NCBI RefSeq assembly: GCF_021165935.1 | Contig: NZ_CP088953.1 | Coordinates: 3,085,501-3,149,500, forward strand | Length of the DNA: 64,000 nucleotides | Reading direction: 5' to 3' | Source of the DNA: Microbulbifer elongatus | GTDB lineage: Bacteria > Pseudomonadota > Gammaproteobacteria > Pseudomonadales > Cellvibrionaceae | In this document: in pieces, positions 20,039 through 30,157 of the stretch | Layout of the letters: every line of letters starts with the position of its first letter | Numbering within the stretch: position 1 is the stretch's first letter | Program-made: the position numbers and the translations under genes | Notes under the pieces: model-generated | Told to the model about the DNA's origin: nothing | Seen by the model: the letters and a program-made list of their open reading frames with translations, nothing else | The model's database searches: none

Positions 20039-20749
20039 TCAGCTCCCTGCCAGCTCTTCGACGATCCCCTGCAACGCCACCGCGGGATCGTCCGCAGCGG
20101 TAATGGGGCGCCCGATCACCAGATAATCCGAGCCATTTCGTACCGCATCTGCCGGGGTGACGATACGACGCTGATCATCTGCCGCTGCGCCCGCCGGGCG
20201 GATACCCGGTGTCACCAGGGCGAAATCCTCGCCACAGGCGGTTTTGAGGGCGCTCGCTTCACGGGCTGAGCAGACCACGCCATCCAGGCCGCTCTCTTTG
20301 GTGAGCCTGGCCAACGCCACAACCTGTTCGTTCAGGCTTCTGCCAACCCCTACCGGAGCCAGTTCTTCCTCGGCGGTACTGGTCAGAACGGTTACCCCGA
20401 TCAGCAATGGGCGCTTGGCGCCGAAAGGCTCCAGCGCTTCGCGCGCAGCACGCATCATGCGCTCACCGCCAGATGCGTGCACATTCACCATCCACACACC
20501 GAGATTGGCCGCCGCACGCACGGCTGCGGCAACGGTGTTTGGAATATCGTGAAATTTGAGATCGAGAAAAACCTGGAATCCCTGCGCCACCAGCTTCCGC
20601 ACCAGCTCCGGACCGGCGATAGTGAACAGCTCTTTTCCGACTTTGACACGGCAAACTGCCGGATCCAGCTGCGCGGCCATCGCCAGAGCGTCGTCGGCAT
20701 TATCGTAATCCAGAGCCACGATGACCGGAGAAGAAACAGATTCAGTCAA
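20039..20749 (-). CDS. pyrF: Orotidine 5'-phosphate decarboxylase
   Basis: This 236-residue TIM-barrel enzyme converts OMP to UMP, the last step of pyrimidine synthesis. The catalytic D-K-D array is visible as [10 protein letters not shown] with the earlier VGKELF lysine, and the phosphate loop lies near VTPGIRP and LVIGRPIT. The start codon is TTG at 20749, supported by GAGG six bases before it and by the family N-terminus; no ATG or GTG is suitably placed. It follows lapB by 52 bases, as in other gammaproteobacteria. Confidence 0.97.
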   Translation of the reverse strand: MTESVSSPVIVALDYDNADDALAMAAQLDPAVCRVKVGKELFTIAGPELVRKLVAQGFQVFLDLKFHDIPNTVAAAVRAAANLGVWMVNVHASGGERMMRAAREALEPFGAKRPLLIGVTVLTSTAEEELAPVGVGRSLNEQVVALARLTKESGLDGVVCSAREASALKTACGEDFALVTPGIRPAGAAADDQRRIVTPADAVRNGSDYLVIGRPITAADDPAVALQGIVEELAGS

Positions 20750-20801
20750 TGAACACCTCAGTGTCAGATATTGGAGATTAAATTCGATGATCGGGCCGAG
20801 G

Positions 20802-21992
20802 CTACTCGCCCTCGATCCCTTTGACCGAGCGCACCGTATCCCAACGCTTACAGCTGGGGCAAAGCCAGTGCAGCTGATTGCCGGAGAAACCGCAGTGGTT
20901 GCAGCGGTAATGCGGACGGCTTGCGATCAATTGATCGATCAGGTTTTTCAGCAGGTACAGATTTTCCCGCGAGCGCCCTTCCGTACTATCGATATGCAGG
21001 TTGAGGAAGTGCCCCAGCCCACGCAGCGATGGGCGCAACGCCAACTGTTTACCCATAAACGCCGCCGCTTCCGCTTCACTCTGATGCTGGTGAATTCGCT
21101 CAGCCAACGCAATCAAAACGCTGTTGGTGGGGTGCTCTTTCTGCAGCGCCTCCAGGTAGCGCTCGAGCCCCCGCTCATCCCCCAGCGTCTCGTAGCAGGT
21201 AATCAGTAGCTCAAGGATTTCAGGGATATAGTCGGGATTCTGCCTGGGTACCCGCTCAAGCACCCGAATCGCTTCCTGTGGGCGCCCCAGTGTGTGCTCG
21301 AGGCGACCCAGCAACAGGTTGGCACGCACGGAGTGGCGGTCATAGCCCAGTGCTGCGTCGATGTGCTTGCGCGCGCTCAGATAATCCTTGCCGTTGATGG
21401 CCTCTTCCGCCAGTTCACAGCAGAAGTGCGCCTGTATCGGTGCCCATTCACTGGACAGGCGCTTGAAGCGGCGGCCATGCAACAGGTTTACCGCATGGAT
21501 TCCCTTGGCCCATTCGCGCTCGTCCCGATACACCTCAACCAGATATTCCAGGCTGGTAGTGCGCAGCTCCGAGGAGGTCTCCACCAGCTCCTGGAGCAGG
21601 CGCTCGGCCCGGTCAAGCCAGCCCGCGGCAATATAGTCCCGCGCCAATTCCAGTTGCGCCTTTTGCTGACTGATGCGGTTGAGACTGGGGCGGGCAAGCA
21701 GGTTCTGATGCACCCGGATCGCCTGGTCGTGCTCGCCGCGCTTGCGCAGCAGATTACCGAGTGCCAGGTGGGTTTCGAGAGTGGCGGTGCTGACTTCGAG
21801 CGAGTCGATAAACTTTTCAATGGCGTCGCCGTGGCGCTCACTCAAAAGGTAATTCAGCCCCTGCGCATAGGACTGCGCCAGGGCCTGATGCTCATTGTTC
21901 TTGGCACCCTTTTTCTTGCCACTTTTGCGGCCGAGATACCAACCAATGGCGATGGCTGCAAAAATGAAAATGAAAAATGTCAGGTCGCTCAA
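20802..21992 (-). CDS. lapB: Lipopolysaccharide assembly protein B
   Basis: The protein has 396 residues. One N-terminal transmembrane anchor ([19 protein letters not shown]), a run of TPR repeats (about 35-340) and a C-terminal rubredoxin-like zinc site ([21 protein letters not shown]) make it LapB/YciM. In relatives it directs FtsH to degrade LpxC and so sets the LPS level. The start at TTG 21992 gives the family N-terminus, follows a GGAGAG box and sits one base after the lapA stop. The longer frame from TTG 22007 adds five residues and is less likely. Confidence 0.94.
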   Translation of the reverse strand: MSDLTFFIFIFAAIAIGWYLGRKSGKKKGAKNNEHQALAQSYAQGLNYLLSERHGDAIEKFIDSLEVSTATLETHLALGNLLRKRGEHDQAIRVHQNLLARPSLNRISQQKAQLELARDYIAAGWLDRAERLLQELVETSSELRTTSLEYLVEVYRDEREWAKGIHAVNLLHGRRFKRLSSEWAPIQAHFCCELAEEAINGKDYLSARKHIDAALGYDRHSVRANLLLGRLEHTLGRPQEAIRVLERVPRQNPDYIPEILELLITCYETLGDERGLERYLEALQKEHPTNSVLIALAERIHQHQSEAEAAAFMGKQLALRPSLRGLGHFLNLHIDSTEGRSRENLYLLKNLIDQLIASRPHYRCNHCGFSGNQLHWLCPSCKRWDTVRSVKGIEGE

Positions 21993-21993
21993 A

Positions 21994-22302
21994 CTACTCT
22001 CCGGCAACCTGTCGGCGGACGGTGTGCAGCTCGCGCTCGGTGCGCAGCAGTTGGCGCTCCAGCCCTTTTACCCGGCGCCGTTCGGTCCAGTAAGGCAACA
22101 GGCTGGCGAGGAACCCCAACAGAGCGCCAATCAGCAGGAAGCCGATCAGCCAGAAGCCCACACTGCCGGCAAACAATGGGTAACCGGCAAAGCGCGGCGT
22201 AATGCTCTCAGGGTTGTCGACCGCAAAATAGACACCCAGCGCAATACACGCCAAAGCCAATATCCCGAATAGCAGACGCGATATCCAGCGCAGAAATGAC
22301 AA
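21994..22302 (-). CDS. lapA: LapA family inner-membrane protein
   Basis: This is a 102-residue protein with two transmembrane helices (about 6-26 and 44-66) separated by a short periplasmic loop, and a charged helical tail. The pattern is that of LapA/DUF1049 proteins encoded just before lapB. It works with LapB in LPS assembly at the inner membrane. The start is TTG at 22302, five bases after a GGAGG box. With lapB and pyrF it is the first of three successive genes with TTG starts. Confidence 0.9.
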   Translation of the reverse strand: MSFLRWISRLLFGILALACIALGVYFAVDNPESITPRFAGYPLFAGSVGFWLIGFLLIGALLGFLASLLPYWTERRRVKGLERQLLRTERELHTVRRQVAGE

Positions 22303-22399
22303 GCGAACCTCCGGTTCCGGAAGGAATGTGAAAATCTAAAAGTCCGTTACAGTGTTAGCCCACTGTGACCAGCTCGGCAATGGAATCCTCCTACGCGAC

Positions 22400-22708
22400 T
22401 TATGCGTCCTCGTAGACATCCCGCTTCATCTGCTGGTTTACCCTATCCCTGAGCTCTTTTCCCGGTTTGAAGTGCGGCACATACTTGCCGGCAAGCTCGA
22501 CGGAGTCACCGGTTTTGGGGTTGCGCCCGGTACGCGGCGCGCGATAGTGCAGAGAAAAGCTGCCAAAGCCGCGAATCTCTATGCGCTCCCCTTCCGCCAG
22601 TACACTCGACATGGTGTCCAGCATGACTTTGACCGCCAGCTCTACATCCTTAACCGGCAGCTGATCTAACCTCAGAGCGATCTTCTCGATCAGTTCAGAC
22701 TTGGTCAT
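22400..22708 (-). CDS. ihfB: Integration host factor subunit beta
   Basis: This is a 102-residue HU/IHF-family protein. [25 protein letters not shown] is the signature arm, and [17 protein letters not shown] is the usual N-terminus. It forms the heterodimer with IHF-alpha. It lies after rpsA across a hairpin, as in most gammaproteobacteria. An AAAGGA box precedes the ATG by ten bases. Confidence 0.97.
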   Translation of the reverse strand: MTKSELIEKIALRLDQLPVKDVELAVKVMLDTMSSVLAEGERIEIRGFGSFSLHYRAPRTGRNPKTGDSVELAGKYVPHFKPGKELRDRVNQQMKRDVYEDA

Positions 22709-22767
22709 GCAGTCCGCAATCCTTTCTAAGTCATTGATTATTCTGGAATAGCGGCAATCATCTAATA

Positions 22768-22801
22768 GAAAGCCGGACTGGGCAACCCCAGTCCGGCTTT
22801 C
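22768..22801 (-). terminator. Hairpin terminator after rpsA
   Basis: A perfect 15-bp stem (GAAAGCCGGACTGGG with its complement) and a 4-base loop lie between rpsA and ihfB. The tail is only weakly T-rich, so partial read-through into ihfB is plausible. Confidence 0.65.
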
Positions 22802-22848
22802 GCATAGCTTCAGCTCATTGAGCCAAAACTCTTAATAACAAGACTTTA

Positions 22849-24528
22849 TCAGTCTTTGTTATTCATCTGCGCCTTGATCAGGTCACCGATAGTCGCCGGC
22901 TGAACCTGCTCAGCCTGCTTCTTGCTGTGATCCTTGATGGCTTGCTTCTCATCGTCCTGATCTTTGGCCTTGATGGAGAGGCTGATCACGCGGTTCTTGC
23001 GATCCACGCTGGTGATCTTGGTCTCTACTTCTTCGCCTTCTTTCAGGGCGTTGCGCGCATCTTCAACCTTGTCGCGGCTGATTTCGGAAGCGCGCAGTAC
23101 GCCTTCCACTTCATCCGCCAGAGTGATGATGGCTTGCTTGGCATCCACTTCTTTGATGGTACCCATTACGATGCTGCCGCGATCGTTGGTGGCTACGTAA
23201 TCAGAGAACGGATCGGATTCCAGCTGCTTGATACCCAGGGAGATACGCTCGCGGTCGGAGTCGATACCCAGGATAACGGTTTCCAGCTCGTCACCTTTCT
23301 TGAACTTGCGCACGGCGTCTTCGCCCGCTTCGTTCCAAGAGATGTCGGACAGGTGAACCAGACCGTCGATGCTGCCGTCCAGACCGATGAAGATACCGAA
23401 GTCGGTGATGGACTTGATCTTACCGGAGATCTTGTCGCCTTTAGCGAATTTACGCGCGAAGGCATCCCACGGGTTTTCTTGACACTGCTTGATACCCAGG
23501 GAGATACGACGACGCTCTTCGTCGATGTCCAGAATCATTACCTCGACTTCGTCGCCAACATTGACAACTTTGGACGGGTGAATGTTCTTGTTGGTCCAAT
23601 CCATTTCGGATACGTGCACCAGACCTTCCACACCTTCTTCCAGCTCGGCGAAGCAGCCGTAGTCGGTCAGGTTGGTGACAACCGCCTTCACGCGGCTGTT
23701 CTCCGGGTAACGCTGCTTGATGGATACCCAGGGATCTTCGCCCAATTGCTTCAGACCCAGGGATACACGGCTGCGCTCGCGGTCGAACTTCAGTACTTTT
23801 ACTTCGATCTCGTCGCCAACGTTCACGATCTCGCTCGGATGCTTGATGCGCTTCCAAGCCATATCGGTGATGTGCAGCAGGCCGTCGATACCGCCCAGAT
23901 CTACGAAAGCACCGTAGTCGGTCAGGTTCTTCACGATACCTTTGATCGCCATACCTTCTTGCAGGCTGGCCAGCAGGGCTTCACGCTCTTCGCTGTTGGC
24001 GGCTTCCATCACGGCGCGACGGGAAACAACAACGTTGTTGCGCTTGGCGTCCAGCTTGATCACTTTGAAGTCGAGCTCTTTGCCTTCCAGGTGCGCGGTA
24101 TCGCGAACCGGACGAACGTCTACCAGAGAACCCGGCAGGAACGCGCGGATGTTGGCAACGTCAACAGTAAAGCCACCTTTAACCTTGCCACTGATAACAC
24201 CTTTAACCACTTCGTCTGCAGCGTGTGCAGCGTCGAGGATTTTCCAGGCTTCAGCGCGCTTGGCTTTTTCACGGGACAGACGGGTTTCACCGAAACCGTC
24301 TTCTACCGCTTCCAGGGCAACCTGTACTTCGTCGCCCACCTGCAGTTCCACTTCACCTTTGTCGTTCTTGAACTGGTCCGCAGGGATAACGCCTTCAGAC
24401 TTCAGGCCCGCGTGCACGGTTACCCAGTCTTTGTCCACGTCGATAACAACACCGGTCACGATGGCGCCGGGTGCCATTTCTACGCTTTTCAGGCTCTCTT
24501 CAAATAGTTCAGCAAAGCTCTCGCTCAT
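22849..24528 (-). CDS. rpsA: 30S ribosomal protein S1
   Basis: The 559 residues form six S1 RNA-binding domains, visible as repeated G-x-V-x-x-I-T-D-Y/F-G-x-F segments (for example [23 protein letters not shown] and [24 protein letters not shown]). S1 binds mRNA 5' regions and brings them to the 30S subunit. The start [15 protein letters not shown] at 24528 matches the family; codons further upstream to 24612 do not. It lies between cmk and ihfB in the conserved order. Confidence 0.98.
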   Translation of the reverse strand: MSESFAELFEESLKSVEMAPGAIVTGVVIDVDKDWVTVHAGLKSEGVIPADQFKNDKGEVELQVGDEVQVALEAVEDGFGETRLSREKAKRAEAWKILDAAHAADEVVKGVISGKVKGGFTVDVANIRAFLPGSLVDVRPVRDTAHLEGKELDFKVIKLDAKRNNVVVSRRAVMEAANSEEREALLASLQEGMAIKGIVKNLTDYGAFVDLGGIDGLLHITDMAWKRIKHPSEIVNVGDEIEVKVLKFDRERSRVSLGLKQLGEDPWVSIKQRYPENSRVKAVVTNLTDYGCFAELEEGVEGLVHVSEMDWTNKNIHPSKVVNVGDEVEVMILDIDEERRRISLGIKQCQENPWDAFARKFAKGDKISGKIKSITDFGIFIGLDGSIDGLVHLSDISWNEAGEDAVRKFKKGDELETVILGIDSDRERISLGIKQLESDPFSDYVATNDRGSIVMGTIKEVDAKQAIITLADEVEGVLRASEISRDKVEDARNALKEGEEVETKITSVDRKNRVISLSIKAKDQDDEKQAIKDHSKKQAEQVQPATIGDLIKAQMNNKD

Positions 24529-24630
24529 TACATTACCTATATAAGTGGACTCTACCGAGGGCGACGAAATAAGTGTCAACCGCCAGTGAAAGTCCCACCG
24601 CGCTGCCAGCACGCGGGTCGGATTACAACA

Positions 24631-24662
24631 ACGGCCGGGCGATTCTGGCTGATCCCGGCCGT
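24631..24662 (-). terminator. Hairpin between cmk and rpsA
   Basis: ACGGCCGGG and CCCGGCCGT (9-bp arms, 14-base loop) lie 44 bases after the cmk stop. The tail on the minus strand (TGTTGTAA) is poor in T, so it may be an attenuator rather than a full stop. Confidence 0.45.
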
Positions 24663-24705
24663 CATTGTTAAAAAACTGTTACTGGAAAGCGGTTCCCAGT
24701 GTGGC

Positions 24706-25383
24706 TCAACCGATGCGATTTTGTACCAGTTCGAGCACTTTCTGCAGAACATCATCTATAGCGATGTCCGTGCTATCCAGCACCACGGCATCATCTGCCG
24801 GGGCCAGAGGGGAGGCTGCGCGGTTCATATCCCGGTCGTCCCGGGCGCGGATGTCCTCCAGCAGGTCGCGGAGGCTAACAGAACCCCCCCTGCCCTGCAA
24901 CTGAGCAAAGCGGCGGCGGGCGCGCTCTTCCGCACTGGCGGTCAGGAACACCTTGACCGGCGCGTCGGGAAACACTGTGGTACCCATATCGCGCCCATCC
25001 GCCACCAGTCCCGGCCATTCGCGAAAGTCCCGCTGTCGCTGCAGCAAGGCTTCACGCACGGCGGGTAGCGCCGCCACTTTGGAAGCAGCCATGCTGACCC
25101 GCTCCATACGGATATCCCGGCTGACGTCCTTGCCATCCAACACGGCACTGACTTCACCGCCGGCAATGGCGAAGCGGATATTCAGGTTCGCAGCAATCTC
25201 CGCCACTCTTCCCTCATCCGCCAGATCCACTTCCGCATTCAGCGCCGCCAGTGCCGTGAGGCGATACAGAGCCCCCGAGTCCAGCAGAACATAGCCGAGC
25301 CGGTCGGCCACCAGCTTGGCAATGGTGCCCTTGCCGGAACCGCTGGGTCCGTCGATGGTGATTACGGGGGCGTTGTTGGTCAT
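24706..25383 (-). CDS. cmk: Cytidylate kinase
   Basis: The protein has about 225 residues. The P-loop [16 protein letters not shown] lies near residue 11, with [22 protein letters not shown] and an R-A-x-RR lid. It phosphorylates CMP and dCMP with ATP. The start at 25383 ([15 protein letters not shown]) gives the usual N-terminus; a GTG five codons upstream is possible. It follows the tyrA-aroA fusion by 77 bases in the aromatic-rpsA gene train. Confidence 0.97.
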   Translation of the reverse strand: MTNNAPVITIDGPSGSGKGTIAKLVADRLGYVLLDSGALYRLTALAALNAEVDLADEGRVAEIAANLNIRFAIAGGEVSAVLDGKDVSRDIRMERVSMAASKVAALPAVREALLQRQRDFREWPGLVADGRDMGTTVFPDAPVKVFLTASAEERARRRFAQLQGRGGSVSLRDLLEDIRARDDRDMNRAASPLAPADDAVVLDSTDIAIDDVLQKVLELVQNRIG

Positions 25384-25460
25384 TTCAGTCTCACGCACTT
25401 TGGTACTACTTTAGTTGGCCGTCACTGCCTTTGGCAGGTCTTCTGCCAACCCTCCGGCAA

Positions 25461-27734
25461 CTAACCCTGGGAAACCACCCGCAGGTTCATCCCCGCACCC
25501 TTCGCCAGTTCGGCAAAATTCGGGAAGGAAGTGGCAACATTCGCACAGTGCTTGATGCGGATATCCGCACCCGCGCGCAGCGCCGCCACCGCGAAGGACA
25601 TGGCAATACGGTGATCGCCGAGGCTATCCACCTCACCGCCACCGAATACCGCACCTTCACTGCCTTTACCCTGGATCACGATGCCATCCGGGGTTGGCCT
25701 GGCATCCACGCCAAGAATCTCCAGGCCGTCGGCCATGGCCTGAATACGGTCGCTTTCCTTTACGCGCAGCTCTTCGGCACCGGTCAGCACGGTCTCACCT
25801 TCAGCACAGGAAGCCGCAACAAAGATTGCCGGGAATTCATCAATGGCCAGCGGCACCTGGTCTTCCGGAATCTTGATCCCCTTCAAGGGCGCGTAACGCA
25901 CGCGGATATCCGCCACCGGCTCGCCACCCACTTCTCGCGGATTCTCCAGGGTGATGTCCGCACCCATGGCACGCAGAATATTGATCGCGCCATCCCGGGT
26001 CGGGTTGATACCCACGTGCTGCAGCAACACATCGGAGCCCGGCGCAATGGAGGCCGCCACCATAAAGAAGGTGGCCGAGGAAATATCTGCAGGCACGTCG
26101 ATATGACCGGCGGTCAATTTGCCGCCGCCTTTCAGGCTGGCGCGGGGGCCGTCGCGGAGCACTTCATAGCCGAAGCCCGTCAACATCCGCTCCGTGTGGT
26201 CCCGGGTCGGCGCCGGCTCGGTGGTGCTGGTTTCGCCATCGGCGTAGAGACCCGCCAGCAGCACACAGGATTTCACCTGGGCACTCGCCATGGGCAGTGT
26301 GTAGTCGATGGCTTTCAGCGTATGGCCGCCTTTGATCTTGAGCGGCGGACGCCCATCTTCACCAGTCTCCACAACCGCACCCATTTCCCGCAGCGGGTTG
26401 GCCACGCGATTCATCGGGCGCTTGGACAGGGATTCGTCTCCGGTCAGTACGGTATCGAATTTCTGCCCGGCCAGCAGACCGGCCAACAGACGCATGGAAG
26501 TACCGGAGTTACCCACGTACAGGGGACCGGGAGGGGCCTGCAGACCGTGCATGCCCACACCGTGAATGGTAACGCGACCATCGACCGGCCCTTCGATCAC
26601 CACGCCCATATCGCGAAACGACTGCAGTGTAGCGAGCGCATCCTCCCCCTCGAGGAATCCTTCCACCTCGGTGACACCTTCCGCCAGGGAACCCAGCATG
26701 ATCGAGCGGTGGGACATGGACTTATCGCCAGGCACCCGCAGATCGCCGTTGACTGCACCACCCGGTTGGGCAACAAAAGTAACTTCCTTCGCTTCCATAG
26801 TTTCCGTATACGCTTTTTTGGCCAGCATTTTGGTGAAATGATCCCGCGCCGCCTTGGCCCGGGTAAATACCCCCATCAACTGCTCGCTGTCGCCGCTGGC
26901 AATGGCACTGCGCAGTGAAGCCAGATTGGAGGTGTATAAATCAATGGATTTCAGAATGGCATCGCGGTTGGCGAGCATGATGTCCCGCCACATCACCGGG
27001 TCACTGGAGGCGATACGGGTGAAGTCGCGAAAACCGCCGGCGGCATAGCGAAAAATATTTTCGTTTTCCGCATCGTGGGCCAGGGTATCCACTAGACCGA
27101 AGGCGATGACATGGGGCAAGTGGCTGGTGGCGGCGAGCACCTCGTCGTGCTCGTCCACAGGCATACTCAGCACTTCCGCACCCACCGCTTCCCACATTTT
27201 CTGTATGCGGGCCACATGTTCACCCCCGGTACTTTCCAGCGGGGTGAGAATGATACGGTGCGCGATATACAGATCGTCGCGTGCCGCGGTCACACCACTT
27301 TTCTCTGAGCCGGCAATCGGGTGCCCCGGCACCAGAAACGCCGGCACCTCACCCCAGATATTCCTGGCCGCGGCAATCACACTACCTTTTACGCTGGCGC
27401 CATCGGTAATGGTGACACCTGCCGGCACTCGGTCTTTCAGTTGGGCGAAGACCGCCTCGACAGTCAGGGTGGGTACCGCAACGAAAATCACATCCCCGGG
27501 CTCCAGCTCCGGCAAAACGTCGGCAATATCGGTAACCGCGCGATCAACAACCCCCAACGCTACCGCCTGTTCGCAGGTCTGCGGGCGGCGAGCTACGCCG
27601 ATGACTTCACGACAACCGCTGGCCGCCTTCAATCCCAGCGCCAGACTGCCACCAATCAACCCAATGCCGACTACAACCAGACGACCCACACCGGCCGCCG
27701 CATCCTGCCCTGTCGTCATCCCTGCTTCCGGCAT
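25461..27734 (-). CDS. tyrA-aroA: Bifunctional prephenate dehydrogenase / EPSP synthase
   Basis: This 757-residue fusion has a TyrA half (about 15-310; VVVGIGLIGGSLALGL nucleotide fold, VPGHPIAGSEKSG, TSHLPHVIA) making 4-hydroxyphenylpyruvate. A linker leads to the AroA half (about 320-755; PGDKSMSHRSIM, GNSGTSMRLLAGL, LKIKGG, KESDRI). AroA condenses shikimate 3-phosphate with PEP. AroA motif NSGTSMR is of the class I style. The same fusion exists in Pseudomonas, but there a hisC gene stands between pheA and the fusion. Here the pheA TAA is followed directly by the fusion's ATG. Confidence 0.96.
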   Translation of the reverse strand: MPEAGMTTGQDAAAGVGRLVVVGIGLIGGSLALGLKAASGCREVIGVARRPQTCEQAVALGVVDRAVTDIADVLPELEPGDVIFVAVPTLTVEAVFAQLKDRVPAGVTITDGASVKGSVIAAARNIWGEVPAFLVPGHPIAGSEKSGVTAARDDLYIAHRIILTPLESTGGEHVARIQKMWEAVGAEVLSMPVDEHDEVLAATSHLPHVIAFGLVDTLAHDAENENIFRYAAGGFRDFTRIASSDPVMWRDIMLANRDAILKSIDLYTSNLASLRSAIASGDSEQLMGVFTRAKAARDHFTKMLAKKAYTETMEAKEVTFVAQPGGAVNGDLRVPGDKSMSHRSIMLGSLAEGVTEVEGFLEGEDALATLQSFRDMGVVIEGPVDGRVTIHGVGMHGLQAPPGPLYVGNSGTSMRLLAGLLAGQKFDTVLTGDESLSKRPMNRVANPLREMGAVVETGEDGRPPLKIKGGHTLKAIDYTLPMASAQVKSCVLLAGLYADGETSTTEPAPTRDHTERMLTGFGYEVLRDGPRASLKGGGKLTAGHIDVPADISSATFFMVAASIAPGSDVLLQHVGINPTRDGAINILRAMGADITLENPREVGGEPVADIRVRYAPLKGIKIPEDQVPLAIDEFPAIFVAASCAEGETVLTGAEELRVKESDRIQAMADGLEILGVDARPTPDGIVIQGKGSEGAVFGGGEVDSLGDHRIAMSFAVAALRAGADIRIKHCANVATSFPNFAELAKGAGMNLRVVSQG

Positions 27735-28838
27735 TTACAGAACTCCGCGCGGGTAGGAGCCCAGCACTTTCATATCCGACGCACAGGCACCGACGTCTTT
27801 CAGAGCGGCAGCAATATTCTCGGTATCGCGGTGACCGACAAAATCAATAAAGAACACGTAGGTCCAGTTTCCGCTCTGGGACGGCCGGGTTTCCACCCGG
27901 GTCAGATCGATCTTGTGGGTCTGGAACGGCACCAGCAGATCGTGCAGCGCACCGGGCTCGTTGCGCATGGATACCATCAGCGAGGTTTTGTCGTCACCAC
28001 TGGCGGGCACCACCTGGGTGCCAATAATCAGGAAGCGGGTGGAATTGTCCGGGCGATCCTCAATTTTTTCGTTGAGGATTTTCAGGCCGTACATATCCGC
28101 CGCCATATCCCCGGCAATGGCCGCCGCATTCCATTCACCCTTGACCCGCTTGGCCGCCTCCGCGTTGCTGGCCACCGCCACACGCTCCACGTTCGGGTAA
28201 TAAGAGTCCAGCCATTTGCGACACTGTGCCAGGCTCTGGGCGTGAGAATAAATCCGGGTTATGGAGTCCTTGCGGGTGATATCGGAAATCATCAGGTGCT
28301 GGTGAATACGCAGCTCCACTTCTCCGCAGATTTTCAGGTTGGACGTCATAAAGTTGTCCAGGGTGTGGTTCACCACACCCTCGGTGGAATTCTCCACCGG
28401 CACCACGCCGTAATTTACTGCACCGGCTTCCACCTCGCGAAATACTTCGTCGATGGCCGCCAGTGGCTTGGATACCGCTGAGTGTCCGAAATGTTTGAGC
28501 GCCGCCTGTTGAGTAAACGTACCCTCGGGCCCCAGGTAAGCCACCTTCACCGGCTCTTCCAGGGCGAGACAGGCGGACATGATTTCGCGAAACAGGCGCG
28601 CCATCTCTTCGTTGGTCAGCGGCCCCTGATTGCGCGCCATGGCCTTACGCAATACCTGCGCTTCGCGCTCGGGACGGTAGTAGAGCGCATTTTCGCCGTT
28701 GTTTTTTTTGACCTCGGCCACTTCCAGCGCGCAGTTGGCACGCTCGGAAATCAGCCGTGCAATTTCGCTGTCGAGACCGTCAATACGGTCGCGCAGTTCG
28801 AGCAGGCGCTCATCCTGCTTGGGCTTCTCTTCAGACAT
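27735..28838 (-). CDS. pheA: Chorismate mutase / prephenate dehydratase (P-protein)
   Basis: The protein has 367 residues. An AroQ chorismate mutase domain lies at about 8-90 (LRDRIDGLDSEIARLISERA). The dehydratase domain runs to about 275 (AYLGPEGTFTQQAA, VPVENSTEGVVNHTLD, with the catalytic TRF as STRFLIIG). A C-terminal ACT domain for phenylalanine feedback follows (NEPGALHDLLVPF, VETRPSQSGNWTYVFFID). The start at 28838 (MSEEKPKQDERLLELRD) fits the family. Together with serC and tyrA-aroA it concentrates aromatic and serine synthesis in one operon. Confidence 0.97.
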   Translation of the reverse strand: MSEEKPKQDERLLELRDRIDGLDSEIARLISERANCALEVAEVKKNNGENALYYRPEREAQVLRKAMARNQGPLTNEEMARLFREIMSACLALEEPVKVAYLGPEGTFTQQAALKHFGHSAVSKPLAAIDEVFREVEAGAVNYGVVPVENSTEGVVNHTLDNFMTSNLKICGEVELRIHQHLMISDITRKDSITRIYSHAQSLAQCRKWLDSYYPNVERVAVASNAEAAKRVKGEWNAAAIAGDMAADMYGLKILNEKIEDRPDNSTRFLIIGTQVVPASGDDKTSLMVSMRNEPGALHDLLVPFQTHKIDLTRVETRPSQSGNWTYVFFIDFVGHRDTENIAAALKDVGACASDMKVLGSYPRGVL

Positions 28839-28885
28839 AATTTTCGCCCTCTTACTCAATCCTTCCAATCAATTCTCGGCTGCGA

Positions 28886-29965
28886 TCAGCCATGGCGCTG
28901 CTCGAAATCCGCCATAAAGGCAACCAGCGCTTCTACCGCCTCCAGAGGCACCGCATTGTACAGGGAAGCACGCATACCCCCTACCGAACGGTGCCCTTTC
29001 AGATTCAGCAAGCCCGCCGCTTCGGACTCCTGCAGGAACAGTTTGTCGAGCTTCTCATCCGCCAGCACAAACGGCACATTCATGCGCGAACGACTATCCT
29101 TCGCCACCGGACTGGAGAAGAAGTCGCTGCGGTCGAGAAAGTCGTACAGCAATGCCGATTTTTTCTCACTCAGTTCCGCCATGGCAGCGACGCCACCCTG
29201 CGCCTTCAGCCATTTGAACACCAGGCCGGACAGATACCAGGCAAAGGTCGGCGGCGTGTTATCCATGGAGCCACCGGCTGCGGCAATCTTCCAGTTCAGA
29301 CTGCGAGGAATACCCGGCAATGCGCGATCCAGCAGGTCATCGCGCACAATTCCCACGGCAATTCCAGATGGACCGATATTTTTCTGCGCACCGGCATAAA
29401 TAAAGCCAAATTTCTCCACCGGAATCGACTGCGACAGAATGCAGGACGACATATCCGCAACCAGCGGGCTTTTCACTTCCGGAATATAGGGGAACTCCAC
29501 ACCACCAATGGTTTCATTTGGCGTGTAGTGGAAATAGGCCGCGTCGTCACTTTCCTGCCAGCTGTCCGCCGCCGGCGCATAGCTGAAGTTGCGATCTTCC
29601 GAAGAGGCCACAATATTGACCTGGCCATACCGGCTGGCCTCCTTGATCGCCTTGTCCGCCCACTGACCGGTATGAATATAGTCGGCAGACTTGCTGCCAA
29701 CACCGAGCAGATTCCAGGGGATCGCACTGAATTGCCCAGTGGCCCCGCCCTGTAAAAACAGCACTTTATAGTTGGCGGGAATGGCCAGCAGGTCCCGCAG
29801 GTCCTGCTCAGCAGTTTCTGCGACTTGGGTAAACTCCGGTGAACGGTGGCTCACCTCCATCACAGAACAACCCAGACCCTGCCAGTCCAGCAACTCTTCC
29901 TGTGCCTGCCGCAATACCGGGTCCGGCAACGCCGCAGGTCCCGCACAGAAATTAAACTTTCTCAT
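28886..29965 (-). CDS. serC: Phosphoserine aminotransferase
   Basis: This 359-residue PLP enzyme has the start MRKFNFCAGPAALP and the PLP lysine in GFIYAGAQKNIGPSG (near 197). Other family blocks are GGATGQFSAIPWNL and ADMSSCILSQSIP. It makes 3-phosphoserine from 3-phosphohydroxypyruvate and also serves pyridoxine synthesis. It lies between gyrA and pheA as in Pseudomonas. A GGAAGTGAG box precedes the ATG. Confidence 0.97.
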   Translation of the reverse strand: MRKFNFCAGPAALPDPVLRQAQEELLDWQGLGCSVMEVSHRSPEFTQVAETAEQDLRDLLAIPANYKVLFLQGGATGQFSAIPWNLLGVGSKSADYIHTGQWADKAIKEASRYGQVNIVASSEDRNFSYAPAADSWQESDDAAYFHYTPNETIGGVEFPYIPEVKSPLVADMSSCILSQSIPVEKFGFIYAGAQKNIGPSGIAVGIVRDDLLDRALPGIPRSLNWKIAAAGGSMDNTPPTFAWYLSGLVFKWLKAQGGVAAMAELSEKKSALLYDFLDRSDFFSSPVAKDSRSRMNVPFVLADEKLDKLFLQESEAAGLLNLKGHRSVGGMRASLYNAVPLEAVEALVAFMADFEQRHG

Positions 29966-30105
29966 CGACTCACTTCCACTGAGAACAACCATTAAACTTG
30001 GATAGATTCTTTGGCTTTAGACGCAAAGTTGAGATGAACAACCCGCCTTTTCACGCCTGTGATTACAGCCCTTTCGCCGCTAGCCACCTATCGGAAACTG
30101 GAGTC

Positions 30106-30135
30106 AAAAAAGGCCGCGATAATTCGCAGCCTTTT
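30106..30135 (-). terminator. Intrinsic terminator after gyrA
   Basis: A 12-bp stem AAAAGGCTGCGA / TCGCGGCCTTTT (one G-U pair) with a 4-base loop ends in six T on the minus strand, 22 bases after the gyrA stop. Confidence 0.85.
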
Positions 30136-30157
30136 TGAGTCAAATCGGGTTCAGCGC

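Noticed and set aside
22927..24507. 526-codon frame opposite rpsA
   Set aside because: Shadow of rpsA; repetitive Phe/Gln/Asp composition mirrors the S1 repeats.
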